Below, in pieces: positions 25,101 to 35,948 of a stretch of 64,000 nucleotides of DNA (positions are counted from its first letter, which is position 1; every line of letters starts with the position of its first letter). The notes under the pieces are model-generated. The model did no database searches, had not been told where the DNA came from, and saw only the letters and a list, made by a program, of their open reading frames with translations. The DNA is from Thuidium tamariscinum (Eukaryota > Streptophyta > Bryopsida > Hypnales > Thuidiaceae), in NCBI GenBank assembly GCA_947034885.2, contig OZ019759.1, forward strand, positions 746,501-810,500, read 5' to 3'. The position numbers and the translations under genes are program-made.

Positions 25101-26324
25101 CAATAAAAAAAGCCCATACCTGAGAACTATTGATAAGACCTCCAAGCAACAACGGAGGAAGGTGTTGCACCTGGTCCGCCATCAACGCCACCAATGGACT
25201 AATCACTAAAGTGAGTCCCGGTAGAACATACGCTGGGAGATGCTTACCAAAAGACGTATTTACAGTGAGGTAGACAACACTAGAACCAAGAGAGACTTTA
25301 TCACATCTTACCAACCGCAACTCATCTATTCAGACAGTCGACCTTCAATTGACTTACCTAATGTGTACGGCCACTGATCTTTCAACAGAAACGGGGTTGT
25401 CAAGTGGCACTTGTACTGGTCTACAACCTCCTTCAAAATTGCCTAAGAAATTCATTCACAAAAACAAATGTTTGATCTATACAGATTTCAGTCTTGCACG
25501 CATACTGATCTCTCCACGGCGCTACATCGATCTCCCAATAACCACTCTCTTGAGCACATTAAAATGCTTCCCTTACATAGTATCCTCTCCCTCAAGTGCA
25601 AGAGATGAGATGATGAGGCTCCGAGAGTTCCGGGTTCCAGATCCAACAAGGCGAAAAGAGCACGAACCTGATAGGTGAGAGACTTCCCTGCCCTAGTGGG
25701 AAGCACCAACTAAGTGGACTCCATCGCCAGCACACGCTGAATAGCAACCACCTGCCCATTGCGAAAAACCTTATACCCAAACACAGGCTCCAAGACTGTC
25801 AACAAATTTGCTTCGCTAGGGTCACCAAGAGCGGCCTCCTTCAAATTCTTTAGCTCCTCCAGAGAGATAGACAGCGCAGGGGAGAAGTCCTCCACAGGGG
25901 AAGTGTCCTTTGTGTTCTCCACACTAACGACACACTTGTCATACCAACCTTCGTCAACCCACAACGGAGTGGACTTCGGACCTTCGGCATCCATGCCCGC
26001 TTGATTCCACTTCACCGATTTCTGCTTGCTGGGCCCAACGCTTGTGTCTACATTGCTGTCACCTTCCGCCATAGCCATATCAACGTCGCCATCTTCCAGC
26101 ATTGTTTTCTTATACTTTTGGAATGATTTCCGACGACAATACGCACTCGGCCGCTTCGTTCGGGATCCGTTGATGAATTTGCGACGACCACCTTTGCCAT
26201 TGATGTTCAATTTCATGAAGTTGTCCCTCTCACCAGCTCGAAGCGGCGTCGGTCGCTTTGCATTGGCAACTGAGGTACGAGTACCTGAGTCCTCTTCTTC
26301 ATGAGAGCCTTGGGGTGCAACCAT
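22195..26324 (-). pseudogene. RECQL5: RECQL5-type (plant Q-like 5) DNA helicase copy, multi-exon, non-functional
   Basis: Exon 1 runs from ATG 26324 to 25668 with a basic N-terminus, GYKVFRNGQVVAIQRVL and a damaged Walker A (PTRAGKS instead of PTGAGKS), plus TAG at 25710-25712. Later exons: 25242-25120 (LPGLTLVISPLVALMADQ), 24641-~24528 (VVDEAHCLSEW, intact DEAH), ~24370-24155 (NFRPSYYRL...LALTATAT), ~24050-23970 (SIIIYCTYQ), 23866-23813, ~23540-23365 (VVATVAFGMGLDK), ~22985-22910 (AGRDGKPAF then TGA and a 1-nt loss), ~22690-22565 and ~22295-22195. The order of helicase motifs I-VI matches plant RECQL5. Stops, the frameshift and motif VI damage (IGRAGRDG reads TGCAGRDG) show it is dead. It lies 3' of the PRP3-like and RMI1 copies on the same strand. 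Confidence 0.85.
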
Positions 26325-26358
26325 GAGCTTCCTGCCATTGATGGCGAGGCCTTCCGCC

Positions 26359-27113
26359 TCACCGGTGCTCGTTTAGGGCTAGCAACTTCGCCAAATTTGT
26401 GGGCATCATGGTCGGCATTATAGGCACACCAAAAGGAATCTGATGAAACCCTAAGCGCATTGCTAACTCATGAGCCCTTTTTACGGTTTCATAATTGGCC
26501 AGGGCTGCTACATTAGCTCCAGCAGCGGGCATCCCTAGTATAACCCCTGGTGTCATTCCCGGCATCATTCCCGGCATCATCCCCAACATGTTTGGAGTGA
26601 TCACCCATGGTATCAGCATGACTAATTGTTTCAACTGAGAAGGTGTTGTTTGTGCTCCTGGTGTTGACGTGAGCCATCCTGGGGTTAATGCAGATGAAGG
26701 GGTCACGTTTGCAACTCCTGTCTTGTTCAGCGCAAGAGCATCAAACTCATAATTCTTCATTTAGAGGTTGCAAGTCATACTTGAGTCCGAAGTGCAAAGA
26801 AAAAGCAATTAAGTATTTCATTAAACGTAGCAAATGAGATAATTACCTGTGGGAGCTTCTTCATCTTCTCAGCTAGATCCTTCTGCATTTGCAAAGTTCT
26901 CTTAGCTTTGGCAAGTGCATCCAAGCTCAAGTTTGGAGCCTTCGAAGGGGCCTTTACTTCTGGTGACTTTCCTGCAGAGTCAAGAGGATGAATAGTACTT
27001 TTCTCCTCCTTCCCGTGAGTGCTGGATGAGGCTCGTATGTCGGCCCTACCCGTTGCTTCCACTGGGCCAAGCGATGCAGAAGCAGTTGCAAGTGGAATAG
27101 CGCTCGATCCATT
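26359..27113 (-). pseudogene. Fragment of a PRP3-like U4/U6 snRNP splicing factor
   Basis: One exon, 27113-26847, starts after TTTGCAG and ends CTCCCACAG|GTAATT. It encodes LSLDALAKAKRTLQMQKDLA then EKMKKLPQ. The next part, to about 26390, is rich in Met/Pro/Gly repeats (MMPGMMPGMTPGV) and has AALANYETVKRAHELAMRLG. These phrases resemble plant PRP3 proteins. The frame then runs out just before the RECQL5 copy starts. Only the N-terminal part is present; the PRP3 and DUF1115-like C-terminal domains are absent. It is therefore a fragment sandwiched between the RMI1 and RECQL5 copies. Identification rests on memory of the family and is moderate. Confidence 0.5.
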
Positions 27114-29541
27114 CTGCAAACAACGTAGAAAAACGGCTGGATGATTCAGAGAGCGCTCAAGGGAGATTCGCACCTCTCTCATATGACATGTTAGGAAACT
27201 CTAATGCAAAGCTGTCACCAAATTACTCCTCACAAGGGTTGAGTGAAATGTTTAGTGATAGAATTGGAAATAAGCACCTTAATTTTTCCAACAGCGCCAT
27301 TATATCCAAGATCAGCAGATAGCTTCTCTTTTAGGAGGGCAAGATACGTAAAAGGTTCTTCACAAAATGCTGGAGTATTATGTCTCCTTGGAGGAACCGG
27401 TAAACTTTCAAATTCATCTTCATCACTATCCAAGTTCATGGGAGTCTGCATGCCTACATGAATACCAAAAGCTTCAATTTAGAATGGTCATAGCTTGAGA
27501 CATGGATACAAAATTAAGTACTATTTTGTAAACGTTGCAAGATCTAAAATTAAAATGGACAATTAATCGGTCGCATTAAAAGGTCACTTGTATATGTATG
27601 TACTAAGATCCGGTGGCAGAATTTAACATGTGAAATGTTCGAGTGGCAAAACATTCAAAACGTAGTAGATTCAAAGCCCCACTTAGTTAGATGCAAATTC
27701 AAAAATGGTGAAATAGAAGTGCATTAGTGCACCAAAGTTCACTTGGGAATTCTTCGAGGATATTCAAACGCACTCTAGAAAGCAACATAAGCCATAGCTT
27801 TACGATGATGGTCAACGGACTCTTGAATCAAGCATGAATGCATGATCACAATCGATTCATAACATGATGACATCAACAGCAAAGTAAGAAAATAACTCAA
27901 GTGAAAGAGGAATTTCATATTGAAGAATTTAAAAAGAAGGCATACCAGAAGGTGGAGCATATTTGTCATGCGTTGTGTTCTGCTCTACCACCCGCTGTTG
28001 GGTGCTATGAGACCCCGGTGCCTTTGCTTGCATTCTAGAGCTGTTTTCCTGAAGCCCTGCATCGTTCATAGATGTCTGCACCCACGGTATAGTAGTTTGC
28101 TTCCTCCTGACCTCAAGGCTTTGAACTGTCAAACCGATTGCAGAGTTAGATTGTTGTACCGCGACATTTAAACGAGTCTCAGTGCATATCGGGCCAGCAA
28201 CAGGAGCTACTTGTTGTACTTGGACGTTTGATCTGGTCTCAGAGCATGTCGAGATAACAGGAGTCCCCTATTGCGGTGAGGCATTGAACCTGGTCTCGGT
28301 GTGCGAGACATGTAAGCCATACCGAACATTCGCATCGGTGTCAGGTATTTGTGACGCTTGAACGCTATGAGATGGCTGACCCTGAGTAGCAAACGACTGA
28401 AAGATACCTGAACTATGCAACAAAGTTTAGTACTACGCTCCAAATTAGCAACTAATGCACTCTAATGCACTGATATCATTGCTAGAAGCGACATATCGGG
28501 AAATGGTCTCTAATGCTCTATGATCTGACATTTCATCATAGCAAAGCTTCCAGTCCCTAATCACAAACGATGGAAGTTTCCAAATAACACGAAACCTTTA
28601 ACATATGATATTTTGAACATTAGAAAAGATTACTAACAAGCACCCCAAGTCAAAAATGACATCATTCATCACTCTCGCCTCTAGTGATTTAGACGTCATG
28701 AATGAGTTAGCGCAATTGCGACAGGGGATAAGTGTTGACTGGTGATACAACAAGCCCAACCGTTGATTGTGAAGTGGTGAGACTCTCACAATTATATACA
28801 AAGCACAGCTGTGGTGACGACATAATTCGGAAATGGTTGGAAAATGCGACAAAGGAAGGCTAGCTGGACACAACCTTGTCATTGAATGAAATAGAGGTAT
28901 CCTGGTGGAGCAACTTACTTGCTGCAGTTGGCTGTAGCGGTTGAACAGAGTGTCCACTAGGGGTATCTGGAGGAATAGGTACTGTCGCTGCAGGGCGAGC
29001 CCCATCCGTATTTCTGGGCCAAGCTTCGGCAGTTGCCCTTTCTATCAATGAACTGTCCCCCGTCTATCCTCTACGGTTTCTACTGCAAGGGGCAAGATCA
29101 GAAACAGCTCCATTTCCGACATTCACAGCAGTTAACTCTCACTATACTTTGTAATCGAGCTACCTATTTGGACTTCCTCCAATAAGACGGCATGTAAAAG
29201 GCATCAAGAAAATAGTGACAAAAATTACACTAGAATGATGGATAGATATAAATATGCAATCAAAGCAGAGTACAGAAGATCTATAAGGAAGAGTGGGATA
29301 AAACTTACCGACTGCCCCGAGCCGGTTTATTTACTTCATGCAGTGCACATAGACGTGCTTCTTCTAGACGCTGAACAAGGCCTCCTATGACTTCTACACT
29401 CTTGCAACTTAGGAGGAAAACACCGCGTCGAACAAATATATTTCTCACGCAGATCTGTGTCCACAATAAAGAAGAAAAGAAATTACAATCTTCCCCAATA
29501 GCAATTGTCACAACCCTAAAACCCCTCTTTAGTCTAGATAG

Positions 29542-29548
29542 TATAAAA
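29542..29548 (+). promoter_or_regulatory. TATA-like box near the B1 left end
   Basis: TATAAAA lies 36 bp inside the left end and about 625 bp upstream of the B1 ORF start. If it is the promoter, the transcript would have a long leader. This is a guess from position and sequence only. Confidence 0.3.
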
Positions 29549-30172
29549 TAGCTTTTAATTTTTTCGATTTGTCATATTTATTTTTGATTTTTTAGTCTAT
29601 ATCCAAAGTTATAGAATTGAAAGAAAAACCGGAATGTCGGGAAACCGTAAAAGGATAATAGCGTTAAGAGAGGGATTGTCCTTTTTACCGGAACCAAATC
29701 CGGAACATCCACCTAGGTTAGGAAAGTCAGAAACTAGGTTAGATCCTGACACCAGGGGTACTTACAATTGTACTAAGTCTATCGGGAACAGGCTAGGACG
29801 TGTTTCAAATCAGTAGGAGTCGTACCAGGAGTTAGGGAAAGTACCACCCAACGGTCAGTCTCGTGGGAAGCTAGGGACCATAGGATTTTAACGGTCGGAA
29901 TGTCGGGAACTCCGTTCCCAACAGCCGAGAGTGGGGGAGGGGGTAAACCCGAGTGAAGTCTTTTTAGGTTGTCATTTGGAGTTCCAAACCTCATTCTTGT
30001 GTTTGCTTGTAGAGCTCTGAGCTTTGGGAGTTGTGCGCGCGTTGCTGCTGCTTAGGCTAGTTTCCTGTTTTCCGGTTCCGGTTATAGTGAGGGTACCCGG
30101 GCAAAGAAGTTGTGTGTGTGAGGTTTTTGTGTAAGTTTTCCGAGAGTTGTATGAGCTTGACGAGTGGGAGCC

Positions 30173-32056
30173 ATGTCTGGAAGCGAGGCAGAGGAGGAGG
30201 TCACTACCAAGGTTGCGTTGAGGAACGTAGTTTCGGTTATTCCGGAGGATGCTGAGGAGCGAGCGGACTTGTTGAAGGACCTCAGCCAGATGGGTTGCGC
30301 CGACTTGATCAATCGGCCATGGAGCTTCAAGGACGACGTAATGGTGCGGGAGTTGCTGCATCCCCAGTCGAACGAGTGGAGGAAGACCTTGAGGGCGCTT
30401 CCGGACAAATGGACGGTTGGGATCTGGCAGGAAGTGTATGGCTTTGCCAAGGATGGAGAGGGAGGAGCCACACGGACTGACAAGTTCATGGTGGGTAAGT
30501 TCCGGACAACACCTCACTCCAAGGATGGGTACACTGTGAGTGATTGCAAGAGCGCAAGAGAGAGGCCGGTGTTGGAGTTCATAGTGTCGATTCTCAGTCC
30601 GGATAGGGGGAATCGGATGACTCTCACCTTGGGGAATACAATCTTTGGTGCACTGAGCGGTGACAGGAAGATAGATTGGGGCATAGTCTTGAGGGATTAT
30701 GTAGTGAAGTTGTGCAAGGGGGTCGGCAAGACTAAGCCCTCTAGCATTTCTCCCTTCCTCTACCACCTCTACCATTCACAAGACTACATGAGGGAAATTG
30801 AGAGGCAAGAGTATACAGTAAGAGAGGTGAAGTTAGCCCATGGGATGAAGTCAGATTTAGATGACGAGATGGAGGAAGCTGAGAAAAAGGCTGAGCCTTC
30901 CGGGCTGACCGGGAAACCGGAACCGGAAAAGCAAGGCACGACAAGGGTGAAGGTAGAAAAGGGGAAAGAGAAAGACCCTATTCAGAATAGAGACCCTTTA
31001 GGGTCAATCATTGGGGAGCTCACGAAAGTCCGTGAGGGTTATGAGCAAGAGAGAGAGACCTTGAAAAAGGTATGCAAGATGTTGGGAGATATTCCCGGGA
31101 CTGAGTGTATAGAGCAGCTCCGGAACCTGATAGACGATGCTGAAGGGAAATCCGGAAAGGCTAAACATCAGGAGATGATGGATGAACTGCTCTCCCTTAA
31201 GGCAGAGTTGAGTGAGCAGAAGCAGGAAAGTGAGAGGAACCGGAAGTTCTCAGCTCAGTCAGTAGAGACCCTTGACCGGATTAAGGATTTCATTAGCGTT
31301 TCGGCAGAGGTCTTGAATAAGGCCAAGCTCTTTGATGAGAAGGTCTTAGAGGGGACAGGAAAGCTAGGAGACAAGGTGATCAACGTCCTAGTTTCCTTCA
31401 ACGTGAAGATGGAGAAGTTGTTGGTACAGATGAGGGAAGTCATGGGAGAGGTCAGTCCGCCCCTCCAATCGGAAACTAAACCGGAAGAGGAGAAAGTGAT
31501 AGAGGCGACTCCCTCTAAGCCACCCTTGCCAAGGGGAAAGCCAGCAACTCCGATAGCGAAGGAGAAAACCGGGGAACCATCTAAGCATGTGGTTATAACC
31601 ACACCTCCCAAATCAGCCATCGTACTTGAATCTGGAACAAGGGAAACACCGGTTTCCTTGACCAAGAGTCAATCGCAGCAGCGGGAAGGGAGTGTGGGAA
31701 CTCCACAAAGCAAGAAACTAACAGTTTCCCCCAAGCCTTCCCCATCCAAGAGCAAGTTGACGGATAGCCAGAAGAAGAAGGCAGTTCCGGTCAAGGTCAA
31801 GGAAGAGGAAGAAGAAGAAGAGGATGAATCCGAGGAGGAAGATGAAGAATCCTCCGAATCTGGAGGAGAGGAGTCAGAACCGGATTCTGATTCGGATGCC
31901 AAGTTGGCCATGACAAGGAAGGTCAAGGCCCAACTGAAGGCCAAGTCCACCCAGGCGAGGAAGTACAAGAACACTTCCGGTTCTGCCCAGAAACAACCAA
32001 CAAGGAAGGGCGCCGCCAAGTCGGGAGAGACTCTAGGGAAGCGGCCAAGGAAGTAG
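30173..32056 (+). CDS. 627-aa protein encoded within element B1
   Basis: The ATG at 30173 begins MSGSEAEEEV and the frame ends TAG at 32056, uninterrupted. Residues ~10-205 form a conserved helical domain shared with B2: PWSFKDDVMVRELL, LPDKWTVGIWQEVYGF, TRTDKFMVGKF, GYTVSDC, NTIFGALSGDRKIDWGI and SPFLYHLYHS. It distantly recalls the 'putative plant transposon protein' type of gag-like domain, but I cannot confirm that. A coiled coil follows (~280-430), then a Pro/Lys/Ser-rich linker, an acidic EEEEEEEDESEEEDEE tract and a basic C-terminus (KAQLKAKSTQARKYK). There is no protease, RT, integrase or zinc knuckle. The intact frame in a nested insertion suggests recent activity. It could be nucleic acid binding; that is inference. 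Confidence 0.8.
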   Translation: MSGSEAEEEVTTKVALRNVVSVIPEDAEERADLLKDLSQMGCADLINRPWSFKDDVMVRELLHPQSNEWRKTLRALPDKWTVGIWQEVYGFAKDGEGGATRTDKFMVGKFRTTPHSKDGYTVSDCKSARERPVLEFIVSILSPDRGNRMTLTLGNTIFGALSGDRKIDWGIVLRDYVVKLCKGVGKTKPSSISPFLYHLYHSQDYMREIERQEYTVREVKLAHGMKSDLDDEMEEAEKKAEPSGLTGKPEPEKQGTTRVKVEKGKEKDPIQNRDPLGSIIGELTKVREGYEQERETLKKVCKMLGDIPGTECIEQLRNLIDDAEGKSGKAKHQEMMDELLSLKAELSEQKQESERNRKFSAQSVETLDRIKDFISVSAEVLNKAKLFDEKVLEGTGKLGDKVINVLVSFNVKMEKLLVQMREVMGEVSPPLQSETKPEEEKVIEATPSKPPLPRGKPATPIAKEKTGEPSKHVVITTPPKSAIVLESGTRETPVSLTKSQSQQREGSVGTPQSKKLTVSPKPSPSKSKLTDSQKKKAVPVKVKEEEEEEEDESEEEDEESSESGGEESEPDSDSDAKLAMTRKVKAQLKAKSTQARKYKNTSGSAQKQPTRKGAAKSGETLGKRPRK

Positions 32057-32059
32057 GTT

Positions 32060-33260
32060 TAGGGTTAGGTACAGAAGTAGGCAAGGGCCCGAAAACCTAA
32101 GTTTTTGGTAGAAAGCATTTTCCTAGTTGCTTTTAGGTGAGTAGGTAATTTGGACTCCACTAAATCCGGATTTTTCGGATCTAAAATCCACTTTTTACAG
32201 ACAGTTCTGGCTTTCAGTGGAAGTCAACTCAGAGTAGGATAAGGAGAATGATAGGTGTCATTCTGTTGTGGTTAGCTCTGATTTCCTTGAGTTGTAGTTT
32301 TCCTTAGATTGTAAAGTATTTAGGTGTTTGTTTTTAGTTTATTGGTGTGCATTTTCATACCTTGTTTTCCTAGCATTGTGCAATTCAAATCAGCTTTTCT
32401 GGTTCACATTGAGGTGGCGGCGTGTACTCCAGTGGATGATCTTGTTGGTGTATGTTCTGTAGAATTGCAGAAATAGGTAGGGTGAGAGTGTGCCTGGATA
32501 TTGGGTTTATCCGGATTCTCGGGAATGTAAGTGTAATCTGTGTATGATGGTGGATTCTTGATCCCTCAGTGCGATCGGTTCCGGTTTTCCGATATCTGAA
32601 GACAGTCCCAATCACTTGGAGTTATAGTCTTGGATAATTCCGGACAACGCCAGTTCAAGCGGTAGACAGGTTCTTTGGTAACCAGAATTGTGTAGGGAAG
32701 GTGATGACTTCTCATTCCACCCGTCCCGGATTCTACCCAGAGTCTAGACTAATCTAGTAGGTCGTCGTTGTAGTTTAAGTTAGATTTTTGACTGACGTTC
32801 CTTGCGTGACCTGCTAGGCCAGATAGCTATCCGGTTTAGTTGTGAGGGAAACTACGTTGAATAGGATTGGTGTTGTTTTGTCATTTTCTTCAGTGGCACT
32901 CTTGACACTCTAAAACGCAGAGGGTAGGTTGTAAGCTTCCTTCCTTAATCACAATATGCAAATCCCTCTTTGTTTAGAGGTTAAACTCGATTCCGGACAC
33001 TAGTTACTGGGAAAAACTGGAAAGTATCTTAGAATGAAAGAGAGCTGGACTTAATGCCCACTCTCCATTCCGGTTTAGATCTTATAGGTTTGTAAATAGG
33101 AAAGTCTGTATAAGTTTTAGAGTATGATAATATAAGTTTAGATAAGTGTGCTTGGGGTTTTGTGGTAATCCTTGTTCTGATTTCCGGATATTAGTCATCT
33201 GGCAACCAAATCTCTGTGGGAACGATAAACGAGTTACTTTAGGGCCATTTCCGGTCTTAG
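32060..33260. repeat. CCGG-rich non-coding 3' half of B1
   Basis: About ten CCGG words, usually TTCCGG or TCCGGW, occur in 1.2 kb of AT-leaning non-coding DNA, against about two expected. The same enrichment marks non-coding DNA of B2 (38500-39800 and 41750-42250) and stops at both element boundaries. Confidence 0.6.
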
Positions 33261-34699
33261 AGAAGTAACTTGACTTTCCTGTGCTACAACAACAATCCAT
33301 CACAAGATCCAGATCACTTGGTAGAAGCATCTTGCAGTGCTCTCTTTGCGGAACGATTATACGATCGCCAACCAACTCAAATTTTCCACAAGCGGTAACG
33401 CATTTTGCAGATATATCCACAGAAGAAATGAAAAAGGCCACTCAAGCAAAAGAAATGATCACAGGAGACTGTATCCACCGACCTTGAAGCCAGCAGGAAA
33501 TAGGTTACGAAGAGCAGCAATTGGTTGATACTCGATTCCAATGACACGTTGCACACCGTCTGTCATAGAAAGCTTTAGGCACCTGCTTATCCTTGCTCCT
33601 CGTTCATGGTATCTATCTCTCAATGGAGCGCCGATGTCACTTATCTCGTCCACCTAGTAGGGTGAACAGAGAATCCCGAAGAACCTGAGACCTTTCATCC
33701 TCAAGACTAAGTTGCGAATAACCTATAGCCAGTTGATATAAAAGGATATTCCACACAACAGTATCAAACAACAAAAATGGACAATAAATCCTGAAAGCAG
33801 ACACAATCTCGTAAAACAATACGATCAGTACATTGCGCTCACCCCATGATAGAAAAGTGTTCAATGTAACCCCATACTTATCCTCTCCAAAAATCTGATA
33901 TCAGCGGAATACGCTCATCATCTAATCATGCCCTCACAGACATAACTGCATATACTTTTTCTATTATCGAATTCAGATGTGAGATGTGCTCACAAAATAT
34001 CACTACCAATGTCACCAATTATGAAATCGAAGATTCACCTGAAGAACAAACGGTCCAGCGAGCTCGATTGCGTGAAGAGTCTCAAAGGAATTCGGCAAAC
34101 ATACTGCGCCAACTTCATTGAAGTCCGTAATTAGCAAGTGTGCAAAAGCAAGCTCGCCCTTCTTCTCCACTCCAAAAGTGTTAAACCCTGTATGTGAACC
34201 CTCCATCTCTCAAACAAACGAATCTAGCCATTCAAGGTGGACGTAGATTCCTCGCCTCCAAAGTAGCTGATGCAGAGGACTTCCCCTACCTTCGAAGTTA
34301 TTCATATTATTCTCTTGAGGAATGCTACGGACGGGCTCAGCAAGAGGGAAAATGGTCACAGGAGGTGGTTCATCCGAGATGTCATCATCTTCTATTTCGT
34401 CCTCTAAGAACATGGAGTCGATGCTAGGCGGAGCAACCACCGATGCAGCTGCCACATTGCCCTCCGCCACTATGTGCTTCACAACGACGTCACTGTTGTC
34501 GCCCTCTTCGTCCGAGGAGGAGTTGGAGAGAAGCACTCTGCCTTTGCCTCTCACCACCCTCCTTGTCATGGTTTCGTCTTCCCCTAAGTACCCTCGGCTC
34601 CACCCCCAATCTCAGCTTCTCAACTACTGCAACACCACCAGCCAACACAAATCCTCAAATACAACCTCTCACTTTCCATTAAGTAAGCAAAACATCAAA

Positions 34700-35780
34700 A
34701 ACTTATAACAAAACTCAGCAATCAAAGAATCTCAATATTCTGAAAGAAATTCCAATCTATAAATATGGCGGCAAAAGAATTTCAAACAATAGTCTCCCCC
34801 GTCCCGCCAAATCAACTTCGCATCGCCATCAACAAGTGTAAACCAAAACGGCTCAAACAACATCGTAATCCAAACTTACCAAACCTATCAAAAACTTCAT
34901 GAGTTTGAATCGGAAGACAATTTGAAAAGAAAGTTTGAAGACTGCTGTCGAAACTTAATCATAGAAAATCTTTAAAGAGATTAACATTATGTCTTCTCAA
35001 TCTCGCGTTAAAAAGTGAGAACACATCCACATCACTGAGAGACAGGAAAGCAAAAACAAAAGCTTGACGTAGCTTAGTGTGGCTTACATGGAATGAGTTG
35101 CAAAGACATGATGTTTCAGACATGCCGCATCACGAATTCATTCCGTGCAGCTTCCGGAAGCGCTCGCATTATTCTGCCTGCGTATTTACTCGCATTCACT
35201 CGATTCACTCGTATTCTTTGCATTCTTCGATTTCCAGCTCAAGCTCCGCAAAATGCAAGCAAGTGTTTCGTACTTGTGGAGACGACGGCGGCAGTTCTCT
35301 CTAACCACGGAAACTTGAATTAGGTCATTAACTACGACGCTTTCTTTTTAAAGCAATCTGTATATACGGCTTTCCGTAACCAGCTCTGATTGTGCATAAC
35401 ATTCAGTAGCAGCCTATCACACTGCCTCCCAGCGGATGAAATACTCCACACCATTCAGTAACTAAAGTTGCAAACTTCAAGAAATGTCAGATGAAATTAG
35501 GTGATGGGGACTAGCGATCCCAGAACGGGTATAGGTCCCTTAGTAGGGTTGGCTATGGCATTGGGAAGAAATCGCCATGTCTGCGACAGTACTCTCTTTT
35601 TGGGAAATTTGGCTTATACTTTGCTTAAAAAAGTGGGCAATATAGCTCCCTATTTTTTTTTTAAATAGTACTGAAATGCTAAGTGAAAGCATTGTATGTT
35701 GAACTTCTGGCTAATTTGTTTTTTCAAAAGTCTTTGTAAGTGCTAAGTGCTTCATAGCTCATTGGAAACATTGGCGATTT
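34700..35780. other. Region 5' of the RMI1 copy
   Basis: No convincing gene. Short frames in 35077-35323 lack recognisable features. The left end of the hAT element should lie between here and 36343, but I could not find its terminal inverted repeat. Confidence 0.4.
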
Positions 35781-35867
35781 TGTAATGCAATTATTGGAGT
35801 AAAGTTGAAATTTTTTCACTTTCAGTTGTTCTCATTGAATATGCAATAGTGTTTTTTTTTGGAAACT

Positions 35868-35948
35868 TTGCAACTAGTGTCACTGGCAAGGGAGTTGAAC
35901 CCTTCTTGCAATTGTAAGGTTGCCCAAGTGCAACACCAGTGTTCTGCA
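35868..35948 (-). repeat. Possible tRNA-derived SINE or tRNA relic
   Basis: On the minus strand the segment begins CACTGG and ends CCAGTG, complementary ends of a possible acceptor stem. It contains AGGGTTCAACTCCCT, a plausible T-arm and polymerase III B box (consensus GGTTCGANTCC). A run of nine A follows about 20 bp after the fold. No good A box or anticodon arm is visible, so it is not an intact tRNA. Confidence 0.3.

Larger units (their letters stand above)
29501..33296 (+). mobile_element. Element B1: TG...CA-ended, LTR-like insertion with an internal ORF, in an RMI1 intron
   Basis: The element spans 29506 (TGTCACAACCC) to 33291 (GTGCTACAACA), 3,786 bp, flanked by GCAAT (29501-29505) and ACAAT (33292-33296), a 5-bp duplication with one change. 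TG...CA ends and 5-bp duplications are LTR retrotransposon hallmarks. The right end (CTGTGGGAACGATA ... TGTGCTACAACA) resembles the U5 ends of plant LTRs. I see no second LTR, primer-binding site or pol, so the whole unit looks like a solo LTR that itself contains a gene. About 34 CCGG words occur along it. A TATAAAA is at 29542. Element B2 is a relative. Confidence 0.65.
27278..34569 (-). pseudogene. RMI1: RMI1 copy, six exons, interrupted by element B1 and by three nonsense codons
   Basis: Exons are 34569-34039, 33653-33483, 29454-29309, 29082-28919, 28407-27946 and 27453-27278. All junctions agree in phase, giving 550 codons. Diagnostic parts are RRGIYVHLEWLDS, ELAGPFVLQ|VDEI, RCLKLSMTDGVQRVIGIEYQ, FVRRGVFLL...GGLVQRLEEAR...VNKPARG and, C-terminal, EEPFTYLALL...GKIK. 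RMI1 is the OB-fold partner of TOP3alpha and RecQ helicases in dissolving Holliday junctions. Stops are TGA 34210-34212, TAG 29064-29066 and TAG 28268-28270. The last lies in an internal repeat whose sister copy has Gln there. The final C-terminal exon(s) are missing and PRP3-like sequence follows. Element B1 fills the second intron; without it that intron would be about 240 bp. Confidence 0.85.

Noticed and set aside
29972-30775. 267-codon minus-strand frame
   Set aside because: It lies antisense to the conserved B1 ORF, whose protein is shared with B2.
29506-33291. Paired LTRs inside B1 or B2
   Set aside because: I compared the sequence before and after each ORF and saw no repeat longer than a few bases beyond the TG...CA ends. 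A dot plot could still reveal a short diverged pair.
33082-33441. 119-codon minus-strand frame between RMI1 and B1
   Set aside because: It straddles the B1 boundary and the RMI1 intron, so the frame is a chance product of insertion.
20700-35780. Helitron ends around the RMI1-PRP3-RECQL5 block
   Set aside because: No convincing 3' hairpin with CTRR or matching 5' TC end was found by eye, so the capture agent stays undefined.
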